A stretch of DNA of 64,000 nucleotides from Saccharothrix sp. NRRL B-16314 (GTDB lineage Bacteria > Actinomycetota > Actinomycetes > Mycobacteriales > Pseudonocardiaceae). Made by a program: the position numbers and the translations under genes. The notes beneath the pieces were generated by a model, which did not search any database, was not told the DNA's origin, and saw only the letters and a program-made list of their open reading frames with translations. The stretch is from contig NZ_JNXC01000010.1 of assembly GCF_000716595.1 (NCBI RefSeq), forward strand, positions 1-64,000, given 5' to 3'. The first letter of the stretch is position 1, and every line of letters begins with the position of its first letter. Shown in pieces: positions 54,611 to 64,000 of the stretch.

Positions 54611-56001
54611 CGGGTCTCCCACCAGTCGCGGAACGTCTGCTTCGGCGGCAGGGGCAGGTCACGGGCCGCCGACCACCCGGGCAGCGGCACGTGGCGGCTC
54701 GCCAGGCGGCCGAACTTCCCCAGCCGGATCAACCGACCCCACCGCCGGGCATCCGACATCACCCAGCTCAGGGCGCGCATCGCCGTCGACTCCGGTGTCG
54801 TCCGCTTCGACTCGGTGACCCGCGACCGCAGGTGCACCAGCATCGACGGGATGTCGATCGCCACCGGGCACACGTCGTAGCAGACACCGCACAACGACGA
54901 CGCGAACGGCAGCGTCGGATTGCGGTCCACGCCCGTGAGCTGCGGCGACAGCACGGCGCCGATCGGGCCCGGGTAGGTCGACCCGTACGCGTGACCGCCG
55001 GTGCGCTCGTACACCGGGCACGAGTTGAGGCACGCCGAGCACCGGATGCAGCGCAACGCCGCCCGCCCGTCCGGATCGGCGAGGGTCGCCGTCCGACCGT
55101 TGTCCACCAGCACGACGTGGCTGGTCTGCCCCTCGGTCGGCCCCGTCCACACCGACGTGTACGGGTTCATCCGCTCACCCGTCGACGACCGGGGGAGCAG
55201 TTGCAGGAACACCTCGAGGTCGCGCCACGACGGCACCAGCTTCTCGATCCCCACCACGCTGATCAACGTGCGCGGCAGGGTCAGGCACATCCGGCCGTTG
55301 CCCTCGGACTCCACCACCACCAGCGCGCCGGTCTCGGCCACGCCGAAGTTCGCGCCCGAGATGGCCACGTCCACCGTCATGAACTTCTGCCGCAGGTGCC
55401 GGCGGGCCGCCTCGGCCAACGCGCGCGGGTCGTCGGTCAGGTCGGGGTCGACGCCGGGCATCTCGCGCCGGAACACGTCCCGGATCTCGGTCCGGTTCCG
55501 GTGGATCGCGGGCACCAGGATGTGGCTCGACTTGTCGTTGCCCAGCTGGACGATCAGCTCCGCGAGGTCGGTCTCCACCGCGTGCACCCCGGCGTCCGCC
55601 AGCGCCTCGTTCAGCCCGATCTCGACCGTGGCCATCGACTTGACCTTGATGACCTCGCGCGTGCCGGTCGCCTTCACCAGGTCGGTGATGATCCGGTTCG
55701 CCTCGTCCGCGTCCCGCGCCCAGTGCACGTGCGTGCCCCGGCTCGTCAACGCCTCCTCGAACCGGACCAGGTGCTCGTCCAGGTTCGCCAGCACCTCGTC
55801 CTTGATCGCCGCACCGGCCGCGCGCAGCTCCGCCCAGTCCGGCAGCTCACCGACCACGCCCGCCCGCTTGGTCCGGATCGTCGTGGTGGCCTTGGCGAGG
55901 TTGCGGCGCAGCTGGGCGTCGCCGAGCGCGCCGCGGGCTGCCTTGGGGAACGGCGTGCCGGTCAGGTTCCCGCCGCCGGCGGGCATGCCGAGGAAGGTCA
56001 T
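54607..56001 (-). CDS. lutB: Lactate-utilization iron-sulfur protein B
   Basis: A 464-residue protein with an N-terminal LUD-like domain (REVIKVKSMATVEIGLNEAL, SGANFGVAETGALVVVESEG) and two 4Fe-4S clusters, CIRCSACLNSCPVYE and CGVCYDVCPVAI. It is the electron-transfer core of the LutABC L-lactate oxidation complex. I chose ATG 56001, which overlaps the lutA stop by 4 bp. The long open frame upstream is inside lutA. Confidence 0.95.
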   Translation of the reverse strand: MTFLGMPAGGGNLTGTPFPKAARGALGDAQLRRNLAKATTTIRTKRAGVVGELPDWAELRAAGAAIKDEVLANLDEHLVRFEEALTSRGTHVHWARDADEANRIITDLVKATGTREVIKVKSMATVEIGLNEALADAGVHAVETDLAELIVQLGNDKSSHILVPAIHRNRTEIRDVFRREMPGVDPDLTDDPRALAEAARRHLRQKFMTVDVAISGANFGVAETGALVVVESEGNGRMCLTLPRTLISVVGIEKLVPSWRDLEVFLQLLPRSSTGERMNPYTSVWTGPTEGQTSHVVLVDNGRTATLADPDGRAALRCIRCSACLNSCPVYERTGGHAYGSTYPGPIGAVLSPQLTGVDRNPTLPFASSLCGVCYDVCPVAIDIPSMLVHLRSRVTESKRTTPESTAMRALSWVMSDARRWGRLIRLGKFGRLASRHVPLPGWSAARDLPLPPKQTFRDWWETR

Positions 56002-56726
56002 CGCGCGTTCTCCAGCACCTGGGCCAAGTGCAGCGTGCGGACGCCGCTGCGCAGCCTGCTCAGGCCGCCGCCGATGTGCATCAGGCACGACGAGTCGCCC
56101 GCCGTGAGCACGTCCGCCCCCGTGCTCAGCACGGCGCTCGTCTTGTCGCCGAGCATGGCGGTCGACGTGGCCGAGTTCTTGAGCGCGAACGTGCCGCCGA
56201 ACCCGCAGCACGTCTCGGCGCCGGGCAGCTCGACCAGGTCGATGCCCTCCACCGCCCGCAGCAACTGGAGCGGTTTGTCCCGCACCTTCAGCATCCGCAG
56301 CGAGTGGCACGTCGGGTGGTAGGTGACCCGGTGCGGGAAGTACGCGCCGACATCGGTCACCCCGAGCACGTCCACCAGGAACTCGGACAGCTCGAAGGTG
56401 CGCTTGGCGGTGTCCTCGGCGGCCTCGGCCAGCTTGGGGTCGCCGTGCTTGCGGGCCACGTCGGCGTGCTGGTGGCGCACCGACCCGGCGCACGACCCGG
56501 ACGGCGCGACGATCACGTCCGCCTGCTCGAACGCGTCGACGTGGTTGCGCACGAGCGGCAGCGCCTGGCCCTGGTAGCCGGTGTTGACGTGCATCTGGCC
56601 GCAGCACGTCTGCCCGGACGGCACGACCACCTCGTGGCCGAGCCGTTCCAGCAGGTGGACCGTGGCCTTGCCGACGTCCGGGAACAGCGCGTCGACCAGG
56701 CAGGTGACGAACAGCGCGACTCTCAC
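55998..56726 (-). CDS. lutA: Lactate-utilization protein A (CCG domains)
   Basis: A 242-residue protein starting at GTG 56726 (VRVALFVTCLVDALFPDVGK). It carries the two CCG heterodisulfide-reductase-like motifs, SGQTCCGQMHVNTGYQG and GAETCCGFGGTFALK, with YHPTCHSLRM between. It is the first gene of lutABC. The two GntR operators lie 19 nt and 41 nt upstream of the start, so the divergent FadR-type regulator should control it directly. Confidence 0.95.
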   Translation of the reverse strand: MRVALFVTCLVDALFPDVGKATVHLLERLGHEVVVPSGQTCCGQMHVNTGYQGQALPLVRNHVDAFEQADVIVAPSGSCAGSVRHQHADVARKHGDPKLAEAAEDTAKRTFELSEFLVDVLGVTDVGAYFPHRVTYHPTCHSLRMLKVRDKPLQLLRAVEGIDLVELPGAETCCGFGGTFALKNSATSTAMLGDKTSAVLSTGADVLTAGDSSCLMHIGGGLSRLRSGVRTLHLAQVLENAR

Positions 56727-56744
56727 GGCGGTGAGTCTAGGCTC

Positions 56745-56781
56745 TGTGGCCTGACCACACCAGAGCTGTGGTCTGACCACA
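56745..56781. promoter_or_regulatory. Two TGTGG(T/C)CTGACCACA operators for the lut regulator
   Basis: TGTGGTCTGACCACA (56767-56781) is a perfect dyad around a central T. TGTGGCCTGACCACA (56745-56759) is a near-perfect copy. The copies are 22 bp apart, two helical turns. The GTC-T-GAC core fits the GntR/FadR-type consensus TGGTCNGACCA. They lie between lutA and the divergent gntR gene. Confidence 0.85.
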
Positions 56782-56797
56782 GGACGGAGGTGGCCGG

Positions 56798-57496
56798 GTG
56801 TCCGGGTACGGCGCGGTGCTGCGGCACGTCGAAGCCGAGCTGACCGCGGGTCGGCTCGGCGTGGGGCAGCAGCTGCCCGCGGAGCGCAAGCTGGCCGAAG
56901 ACCTGGGCGTCAGCCGGGCCACCGTGCGCGAGGCGATCCGGGTGTTGCAGGCGATGGGCGTGGTGCGCAGCGGTGTCGGCTCCGGGCCCGACGCGGGCAC
57001 GACGGTCATCGCCGACCCGGCCGGTGGCCTGGGCGCGGCCCTGCGCCTGCACCTGGCCACCCGGAGGCTGCCGCTGGCGGACCTCGTCGGCACCAGGGTC
57101 ATGATCGAGAGCCACTCGGTGCGCGCCGCCGCGGCGGTGCCGGACCACCCCGACCTGGCCCGCGCCGCCGACCTGCTGGCCCGCATGGACGCGCCGGACC
57201 TCGACGCGGACGCGTTCCACCAGCTCGACGCCGACTTCCACGTCGCCCTCACCGCCGCCGCGGGCAACGCGGTGAACACCGCGATCATGGCCGCGCTGAG
57301 GGACGCCATCCACCGCACCGTCCTGGACGCCGTGCAGGCGCTGCCCGACTGGTCCCGCACCGCCGTCCGGCTGCGTCGCGAGCACCGGTCGATCCTGCGC
57401 GCGATCCAGGCGGGCGACGGCGACCTGGCGGCCACCAGGGTGACCCGTCACGTCGAGGGCTTCCACCGCGAGTGGGTCCGCCACGCCACACCGTGA
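56798..57496 (+). CDS. FadR-type GntR regulator of lactate utilisation (LldR-like)
   Basis: A 232-residue regulator starting at GTG 56798 with GGAGG 8 nt upstream. The winged helix-turn-helix has QQLPAERKLAEDLGVSRATV and REAIRVLQAMGVV. The C-terminal FCD domain has the metal-ligand pattern (HQLDADFHVALTAAAGN, LRREHRSILRAIQAGD and TRHVEGFHREWVR). It faces lutABC across two dyads and is therefore the likely lactate-responsive repressor. Its stop is 5 nt before a long hairpin. Confidence 0.92.
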   Translation: MSGYGAVLRHVEAELTAGRLGVGQQLPAERKLAEDLGVSRATVREAIRVLQAMGVVRSGVGSGPDAGTTVIADPAGGLGAALRLHLATRRLPLADLVGTRVMIESHSVRAAAAVPDHPDLARAADLLARMDAPDLDADAFHQLDADFHVALTAAAGNAVNTAIMAALRDAIHRTVLDAVQALPDWSRTAVRLRREHRSILRAIQAGDGDLAATRVTRHVEGFHREWVRHATP

Positions 57497-57501
57497 ACGC
57501 G

Positions 57502-57538
57502 GGAGCCCGGTCCCCGGGAGGACCGGGGACCGGGCTCC
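57502..57538. terminator. Bidirectional hairpin terminator between gntR and doxX
   Basis: A 16-bp perfect GC-rich stem (57502-57517 with 57523-57538, loop GAGGA) between the convergent ends of the GntR gene and the DoxX gene. No T-run. Confidence 0.65.
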
Positions 57539-57540
57539 AC

Positions 57541-57981
57541 CTAGCTCGTCCGCCGCCTCTCGACCCGGGCGAGCAGCACCAGCGCGGCGCAGATGAGCAC
57601 CACGTTCTTCAGCACGAACTCGCCGCTGGTGGTCAACAGCAACGGGTTGCCCTCCGTCATCACGAGAGCCGGCGCCTGGACGAAGACCACGAACGTCCCC
57701 GCCAGGTGCACCGCCACGGCGACCAGCGCCAGCCGCGGCAGCCGCCCGATCAGCAGCACCGCTCCCAGCGCGACCTCGAACCACCCCAGCGCGGGCACCA
57801 GGAACCCCGGGTCCACCCACGGCACGGCGGCGCTGACGAGGTACCCGACCGGCGAGGAGCCGATCACCTTCAGCACGCCGAACCACACGAACACGACACC
57901 GATCGACACGCGGAGTGCCGGCGACGCCCAGCGGTCGAGCTGTTCCCCGACGGCGGTTCTCTCCTTCACACGGTTCGACAT
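57541..57981 (-). CDS. DoxX-family membrane protein
   Basis: A 146-residue protein with four transmembrane helices and the DoxX pattern: ALRVSIGVVFVWFGVLKVIG, LGWFEVALGAVLLIGRLPRL, LVAVAVHLAGTFVVFVQAP and GEFVLKNVVLICAALVLLAR. Family members are linked to oxidative or thiol stress. It begins 1 nt after the stop of the upstream heme peroxidase and is surely co-transcribed with it. Confidence 0.85.
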   Translation of the reverse strand: MSNRVKERTAVGEQLDRWASPALRVSIGVVFVWFGVLKVIGSSPVGYLVSAAVPWVDPGFLVPALGWFEVALGAVLLIGRLPRLALVAVAVHLAGTFVVFVQAPALVMTEGNPLLLTTSGEFVLKNVVLICAALVLLARVERRRTS

Positions 57982-57982
57982 G

Positions 57983-59647
57983 TCAGTCCCCCAACGGATT
58001 CAGCAGGTCGGCTTTGCCCTCGAAGGCGAACAGCAGCAGGTCGGTCATCCGGAACGTCTGCGCGTCGGGTCCGAACGCGGGCCGCCACGACGGCTCGCGG
58101 ACGATCGACGTGTGACTGCCCTCGATGGCGCGGTGGAACACCTCGGCCACGATCCGGCCGCCGACGGGCCCGAGCAGACCGCCGTGGAACTCCGCCTCCC
58201 GCAGGATGTAGAGCCACAACGGGGTCGCGGTGGTCACCGCGGCCTTCTGCGCGTCGGTCAACGAGTCCAGGGACGCGCCCCGGTCGCCGACCAGGATCTG
58301 CTCGGCGCTCAACGGCTCGACGCCCAGCAGCTCCGCCATCTGCTGCCCGCCGGCCAGCCGGACCATGTCCGCCCTGGCCAGGTTGCGGAACGCCAGGTTG
58401 CGCTGGATCTCCGGGAACGCGGTGCCCCGACCGTCGAACGTGCCCGCCGGCAGCTGGGTCAGCGGGTTCACCACCAGGCTGTCGAGCCTCTTGGTGAGGT
58501 TGCCGCCGTCCGCGGTCGGCGGCGCCAGGTCCGGCCGGTCGGCTTCGGTGAAGTCGTACAGCCGGCGGAAGTCGGCGATCCAGTTGGTGGGCAGGGTGTC
58601 CAGCGTGCCCGAGTTCGGGTTGTCCAGGTCCGGCAGCCGCGACCCGGGGTCGAAGTTGCCCGAGGTGCCGGTGAAGACGAACAACAGGAACAGCGTGGCG
58701 ACACCGCCGGGACCGGCCGTGTTGAACACCCGGTTCCACTGGTACGCGCCCCGGATCATGCTGTGGCCCAACCGGTACGCCGCCACCGAGAACTCCAGCG
58801 GCATGGTCGGCTGCAACCCGTGCGGCGACTGCCCGCGGCCCGGCGCCTCGAAGAAGCGCCGACCGTTGGCGAACACGTCGTCCACGATCGCCGGGTCGAC
58901 GATCCGCGGCAGGAAGTCGGTGCGCAGCACCCACTGGTAGTGGCGCACCACCTGCTCCCGCGCCGCGGCGAACAGCCGCCGCCCGGTGAGCCCGCGCAGC
59001 GCCAGTTCGTCCACGACCCGGTTGTGGAAGCGGATGAACGCCAGGTGCGTCTGCGCGACCGCCAGGTTCTCGTCGTTGCGGGTGTCGGGGATGAGCGGCT
59101 TGCGCCGGTCCGCCCCGGTCACGCCCGCACCGCCGAACCGCGGCAGGTCGAACCCCTCCAGCGCGACGTTGACCCGCTCGTCCGGGAACGCCACCGGTGA
59201 GGTCGTGCCGACCTTGAGCTTCACCCCGTCGCGGGCGTAGAACACCCGGTGGTCGCGGTCCTCGGGACCGCGGCCGTACACGGAGTCGAGGTCGAGGGCC
59301 GGTGAGCGGCCCTGCACCAGGTCACCGAGGTTCACGTCGTCGCCCAGCTGCGACTCCGTGCGGTCCATGGTCAGGTCGTGGTCGACGAACTGACCGAGGT
59401 ACGTGAAGCCCGCCGGGACCGGCGGGTTCGCGGAGTCCGGCTGTGGCACGTCCGCCGTCATGGCGGTGGCGAGCGCGATCCGGGTCTCCTCGTCCAGCGG
59501 CGTCCCCTCCGGCCCCAGCCGCGAGAAGCGGAACCGGCGCAACTCCTCCACGGTGCGCGGACGGCGCTTCGTCGCCACGCCGTCGCGGTCGAACTCGAGC
59601 ACTCCCTCGCCCACGACGAAGAAGCTGTTCGAACCGTGCTTTTTCAT
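57983..59647 (-). CDS. Animal-type heme peroxidase
   Basis: A 554-residue peroxidase of the animal/cyclooxygenase superfamily. The distal His block is YLGQFVDHDLTMD. RNDENLAVAQTHLAFIRFHN follows, and the proximal His lies in YRLGHSMIRGAYQ. A C-terminal block (AFRNLARADMVRLAGGQQMA) matches the family. No signal peptide, so it acts in the cytoplasm or is exported by other means. Such enzymes oxidise halides or organic substrates with hydrogen peroxide. The downstream DoxX protein may link it to the membrane redox pool. Confidence 0.88.
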   Translation of the reverse strand: MKKHGSNSFFVVGEGVLEFDRDGVATKRRPRTVEELRRFRFSRLGPEGTPLDEETRIALATAMTADVPQPDSANPPVPAGFTYLGQFVDHDLTMDRTESQLGDDVNLGDLVQGRSPALDLDSVYGRGPEDRDHRVFYARDGVKLKVGTTSPVAFPDERVNVALEGFDLPRFGGAGVTGADRRKPLIPDTRNDENLAVAQTHLAFIRFHNRVVDELALRGLTGRRLFAAAREQVVRHYQWVLRTDFLPRIVDPAIVDDVFANGRRFFEAPGRGQSPHGLQPTMPLEFSVAAYRLGHSMIRGAYQWNRVFNTAGPGGVATLFLLFVFTGTSGNFDPGSRLPDLDNPNSGTLDTLPTNWIADFRRLYDFTEADRPDLAPPTADGGNLTKRLDSLVVNPLTQLPAGTFDGRGTAFPEIQRNLAFRNLARADMVRLAGGQQMAELLGVEPLSAEQILVGDRGASLDSLTDAQKAAVTTATPLWLYILREAEFHGGLLGPVGGRIVAEVFHRAIEGSHTSIVREPSWRPAFGPDAQTFRMTDLLLFAFEGKADLLNPLGD

Positions 59648-59885
59648 AGACCCCCCCAGGCCTGTGATTTCCCGGGTGACCCGGGCAGGACGAACGCACC
59701 CCCTGTGGTCGCCCCGTACTACACAAGTGCGCGGTCTTGTCCATCGGATACATGGCCTAGCCGATTGATCTGAACAGACCAGTCCGCGTGAGGTGGAAAG
59801 TCGCGGCCGGCCGTGCTTGACCGTGCCCCTGGGGCAGGGCTTAGACCTGTTCAGAGGCGCACCGGCGAGCAGGAGGACGTTCCAG

Positions 59886-60761
59886 ATGATCGACTACACG
59901 ACGCACAGCCCGTTCACGGACCCCGGTCCGTCCGCGGGGTGGCTCGACGGGGTCGGGCCGGACCTGGCGGAGCTGCGGCGGGCGGCGTCCGGGCTGGTGT
60001 TCCACTTCTGGGGCAACGGCGACATCACCGACCACGGGTTCCCGGCCGAACGGCGGGCGGAGGTCGACCTGCGGTACGCGGCGGACATGTTCGCCCGGTT
60101 GCACGAGCTGAACCCCGCGCCGCTCGACCGGGAACGCGCGCCGACCGAGCGGATCGTGGGCTGCTGCCGCGACTTCACCCTGCTGTTCGTCTCGATGGCC
60201 CGGCACCACGGCATCCCGGCGCGGTCGCGGGTCGGGTTCGCCGGGTACCTGGCCCCCGGCTGGTACCTGGACCACGTGGTGGCGGAGGTGTGGGACGGCG
60301 GGCGGTGGCGGCTGGTCGAGCCGCAGTTCCCGGAGGGCTGCGGCGTCGACGTGATGGACGTGCCCCGGGACGGGTTCCTGGTGGGCGCGGACGCGTGGCG
60401 GGCCTGCCGGTCGGGCGCGATCGACCCCGGGCGGTTCGTGGTGTCGCCCGACATGGCCGAACCTAGCCTGCGCGGGCTGACCCAGGTCAGGCACGACCTC
60501 GTGCAGGACCTGGCCTCGTTGAACAAGCACGAGATGGTCCTGTGGGACCTGTGGGGAGCGCTGCGCGACGTGCCGGAGCTGTCCGAGGAGGAGGCCGAGG
60601 CCGCCGACGAACTGGCGGCCTCGTTGGCGGCGGCGTCGGCACCGGACCTGACCGCCGAAGTGGCGCGGGCGGCGTTCGAGACGTCCGCCTACCGGGTCAC
60701 GCCGGTGATCACCTCGATGAGCCCGACCGCTCAGCTGCCGCTGGAGGTCGTGTTGCGCTGA
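59886..60761 (+). CDS. Transglutaminase-like protein
   Basis: A 291-residue protein starting at ATG 59886 with AGGAGG 9 nt upstream. The transglutaminase/protease-like triad appears as IVGCCRDFTLLFVSMA (Cys), YLDHVVAEVW (His) and WRLVEPQ (downstream strand; the acidic residue is Glu here). It may crosslink or hydrolyse peptide amides. Its 3' end overlaps the convergent SDR gene by 31 nt. A CTGAACAG/CTGTTCAG pair upstream (59770-59777 and 59847-59854) is of uncertain meaning. Confidence 0.82.
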   Translation: MIDYTTHSPFTDPGPSAGWLDGVGPDLAELRRAASGLVFHFWGNGDITDHGFPAERRAEVDLRYAADMFARLHELNPAPLDRERAPTERIVGCCRDFTLLFVSMARHHGIPARSRVGFAGYLAPGWYLDHVVAEVWDGGRWRLVEPQFPEGCGVDVMDVPRDGFLVGADAWRACRSGAIDPGRFVVSPDMAEPSLRGLTQVRHDLVQDLASLNKHEMVLWDLWGALRDVPELSEEEAEAADELAASLAAASAPDLTAEVARAAFETSAYRVTPVITSMSPTAQLPLEVVLR

Positions 60762-61621
60762 GCGGCGCCGTCGGGTCGGGGCGGCTTGGCGTTGCGGGCG
60801 GTCGACGGGCTGAGGCGGTTCATCACGGCCATGTAGGAGGTGGGGAACAGGCGGGCGAGGACGTCCGGCGCGACGGCGGTCCACGCGATCAGCACCCGGC
60901 CCTTGCGCTTCTCCACGCCCGCCAGAATCCGCTCGGCCGCCTTGTCCGCCGGGTAGGTGAGGAGCTTGGCGAAGCTCTCCTTGCCCTGCGCCGCCTCGGC
61001 CGCGCTCACCCCGGACGCCACCCGCGCGGACTCCGCGATCCTGGTGCGGATACCGCCCGGGTGCACCGTGGTCACGCCGACGCCCCGGTCGGCCAACTCG
61101 TGCCGCAGCGACTCGCTGAACCCGCGCAGGGCGAACTTGCTGGCCGAGTACGCGGTCTGGCCGGGCGGCCCGATCAGGCCGAACAGGCTCGACACGTTCA
61201 CCACGTGGCTGCCCGGCGACTCCAGCAGCGTCGGCAGCAGCAGGCGGGTCAACGCGACCGGCGCCCGGAAGTTGATGTCCATCACCCAGTCGAACTCGTC
61301 CGCGCCGATCTGGTCGAACGCGCCGCCCAACGCCACGCCCGCGTTGTTGACCAACAGCGTGACGCGCGGGTTCGCAGCGAGCACGCGCGCCGCGAGGTCG
61401 TCCAGGCCCGCGATGTCGGACAGGTCCGCCACCAGCGCGTCGACCCGCACCCCGCTGATCTTCGCGGCCACCGCTGCCAGCCGGTCGGCGTCCCGGTCGA
61501 TCAGCACGAGGTCACTGCCGCGCCGCGCCAGTCCGTACGCCACGTGCTCGCCCATGCCGCCGGCCGCACCCGTCACCACCGCCGTGCCGCCCGTGAACCG
61601 GTAACGCGACAGCTGGGACAT
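60731..61621 (-). CDS. Short-chain dehydrogenase/reductase
   Basis: A 296-residue SDR. The cofactor loop is VVTGAAGGMGEHVA, the NNAG motif is LVNNAGVALG, the catalytic Ser is in VVNVSSLFGLIG, and the YxxxK motif is AYSASKFAL. It uses NAD(P)H to reduce or oxidise an alcohol/ketone. Together with the AraC regulator and monooxygenase it resembles the mycobacterial virS-mymA region, which also carries an SDR. Confidence 0.92.
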   Translation of the reverse strand: MSQLSRYRFTGGTAVVTGAAGGMGEHVAYGLARRGSDLVLIDRDADRLAAVAAKISGVRVDALVADLSDIAGLDDLAARVLAANPRVTLLVNNAGVALGGAFDQIGADEFDWVMDINFRAPVALTRLLLPTLLESPGSHVVNVSSLFGLIGPPGQTAYSASKFALRGFSESLRHELADRGVGVTTVHPGGIRTRIAESARVASGVSAAEAAQGKESFAKLLTYPADKAAERILAGVEKRKGRVLIAWTAVAPDVLARLFPTSYMAVMNRLSPSTARNAKPPRPDGAAQRNTTSSGS

Positions 61622-61720
61622 GCGGCCTCCTCCAAGACGTCGAAGTCACCAGTCTGGCCTCGTTCGAGCGGGCCGGCTTGACTTCACGCGACAGTAATTT
61701 GACCGGCTGCGACAGCGACG

Positions 61721-62722
61721 TCACGCACCACGCCGCACCGCGCTCGGCGTCATGCCCCACCACCGGCGGCAGCAGCGGCTCAGGGCGGACTGCTCGGACA
61801 GCCCCAGCATCCCCGCCACCTGGCTCATCGGGACGTCCGTCGTGGTCAGGTACCGCTTCGCCGCCTCGCGCCGCACCTCGTCCAGCACGGTCGCGAACGT
61901 GGTGCCCTCGCCGGCCAACCGGCGCTGGACCGTGCGCGGGTGCAGGTCGACCAGCCGGGCCACCGCCCCGATCTCCGGCGCGATCGTGCCCAACGACCTG
62001 GTGAGCACACCGCGCACCCGCGCGGTCAGGCTCGCGCCGTCACCGGCCGTCTGCTCGGCCAGGAACGCCAGCGCCAGCCGCCACACCCGCTCGTCACCGC
62101 CCGCCAACGGCTGGTGCACGAGGGTGCGCGGCATCCGCAGCATCGGCGCGTCCTGTCCGGTGTGGACGGTCGCGCCGAAGAACGCCTCGTACACGGCCGG
62201 CGGCGCGGCGGGCCGGTACGGCAGCTCCACGCTCCGCAGCCCGTACGGTCCGCCCAGGAGGTACGTGATCGACCGGTGCAGGAACCCGAGGCCTAGGTCG
62301 GTCGCCTGCACCGACAGCGGCAGGCCCGGCGGCGTCCCGTACCGCAGCGCGGCGAGGTCCGGTGCGCCGTGCGGGTCGTCCACCAGCGTCAGGCTCAGCG
62401 ACCGGGCGTGCACGAACAGGTAGCGGGACGTGCACTCCAGCGCGTCCGCCACGGTCGGCGAGTTCTGGATGGCCAGCGCCAGCGGGCCGAGCATGCCGAA
62501 GTCCTGGCGCGCGGCCACCCGCAGCCCGAGGTCCGGGCACCGCAGCTCGGCGGCGGCGACCTCCAGCACGGCGGCCAGCGCCGCGTCCGACACCAGCAGG
62601 TCGTCCACGTCCAGCGCGGCCACCGGCAGACCCGCCGCGCGCGCGTAGTCCTCGGCCCGGCCGCCCAGCTCGGCCACGGTCGCCCGGAAGCCCCGCAACC
62701 CCGCGGACCGGACCACCGACAT
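61721..62722 (-). CDS. AraC-family regulator (VirS-like)
   Basis: A 333-residue regulator of the arabinose_bd plus AraC HTH type. The N-terminal domain starts MSVVRSAGLRGFRATVAELG. The C-terminal HTH has LTRSLGTIAPEIGAVARLVD, LHPRTVQRRLAGEGTTFATV and VPMSQVAGMLGLSEQSALSR. I chose ATG 62722; the open frame further upstream crosses the divergent promoter. It faces the monooxygenase gene across 70 bp containing two GGGTCAA repeats and probably activates it. Confidence 0.88.
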   Translation of the reverse strand: MSVVRSAGLRGFRATVAELGGRAEDYARAAGLPVAALDVDDLLVSDAALAAVLEVAAAELRCPDLGLRVAARQDFGMLGPLALAIQNSPTVADALECTSRYLFVHARSLSLTLVDDPHGAPDLAALRYGTPPGLPLSVQATDLGLGFLHRSITYLLGGPYGLRSVELPYRPAAPPAVYEAFFGATVHTGQDAPMLRMPRTLVHQPLAGGDERVWRLALAFLAEQTAGDGASLTARVRGVLTRSLGTIAPEIGAVARLVDLHPRTVQRRLAGEGTTFATVLDEVRREAAKRYLTTTDVPMSQVAGMLGLSEQSALSRCCRRWWGMTPSAVRRGA

Positions 62723-62730
62723 GTCGTACA

Positions 62731-62758
62731 GGGTCAAATACTTGTCGTCCCGGGTCAA
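62731..62758 (+). promoter_or_regulatory. Two GGGTCAA direct repeats, candidate AraC-regulator sites
   Basis: GGGTCAA at 62731-62737 and 62752-62758, 21 bp apart (two helical turns, same face), followed by AAT and GAA. Direct repeats spaced like this are typical of AraC-family activators. They lie between the AraC gene and the monooxygenase gene it faces. Confidence 0.55.
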
Positions 62759-62792
62759 GAACCGATCAGGTGGCTCCAGGACACTGGAGCGC

Positions 62793-64000
<1,208 letters not shown>

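Noticed and set aside
59770..59854. CTGAACAG and CTGTTCAG inverted pair upstream of the transglutaminase gene, considered as a LexA site
   Set aside because: The halves are 77 bp apart and do not fit a LexA or other known spacing; could be chance.

Overview
The window is 64 kb of very GC-rich DNA. Genes are densely packed, with many 4-bp ATGA/GTGA overlaps and many GTG starts. Family content (SigE-type ECF sigma factor, IdeR-like box, DUF222/HNH protein, SAV_2336-type domain, VMAP-type conflict protein, many secreted hydrolases) points to a filamentous actinomycete, most likely of the Pseudonocardiaceae (Saccharothrix/Actinosynnema/Lentzea type). That placement is inferred from gene families, not from a marker gene. 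I saw no tRNA, rRNA, CRISPR array or intact insertion sequence.

Layout. 0-7 kb: the start of a DUF222/HNH protein, an epoxide hydrolase behind a three-operator promoter, an MmcQ/YjbR protein, a coupled PhoD phosphatase plus secreted Ca-loop protein pair, an ECF sigma/membrane-partner pair, and a TmrB-like P-loop protein. 7-12.6 kb: a LacI regulator-galactokinase-hypothetical operon, divergent from a secreted GH2 enzyme with two AbfB domains. 13-20 kb: a nucleotidyltransferase with an unusual N-terminal domain, a two-component system, a subtilisin-like protein that has lost most of its active site, and, divergent from it, a trypsin-like protease fused to a DNA/RNA nuclease. 20-27.6 kb: a siderophore-interacting protein under an IdeR-like box, a RICIN/SGNH esterase, glmS, and a drug exporter interrupted by one in-frame stop. 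36.6-50 kb: a CNNM/CorC-type membrane protein, aminopeptidase P, a large membrane hydrolase-like protein, an AcrB-type RND pump, and a TetR/aldo-keto reductase pair. 50-57.5 kb: metH under an S-adenosylhomocysteine riboswitch, and the lutABC lactate-oxidation operon facing its GntR regulator. 57.5-64 kb: a DoxX/heme-peroxidase pair, a transglutaminase-like protein, and a VirS/MymA-like AraC-SDR-monooxygenase group cut by the window end.

The most interesting part is 27.7-36.5 kb. It looks like a conflict/signalling system combined with a peptide-modification (RiPP) system. It has a VMAP-type protein with an effector-associated domain (EAD2-like), an FxsT-like SAV_2336/NB-ARC/TPR protein, a stand-alone HExxH peptide-hydroxylase-like enzyme, a roughly 54-residue FxSxx-like precursor peptide directly upstream of that enzyme, and a nucleotide-cyclase-like protein ending in a matching EAD2-like domain. 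The usual radical-SAM maturase is absent, and the peptide lacks the aromatic FxSxx tail. This suggests a hydroxylation-only variant of the FxSxx-COOH systems, wired to a cyclase effector.

Other strong regulatory signals are the metH SAH riboswitch, whose ligand-bound fold competes with a hairpin that hides the ribosome binding site, and paired operators two helical turns apart upstream of the lut and mymA-like genes.
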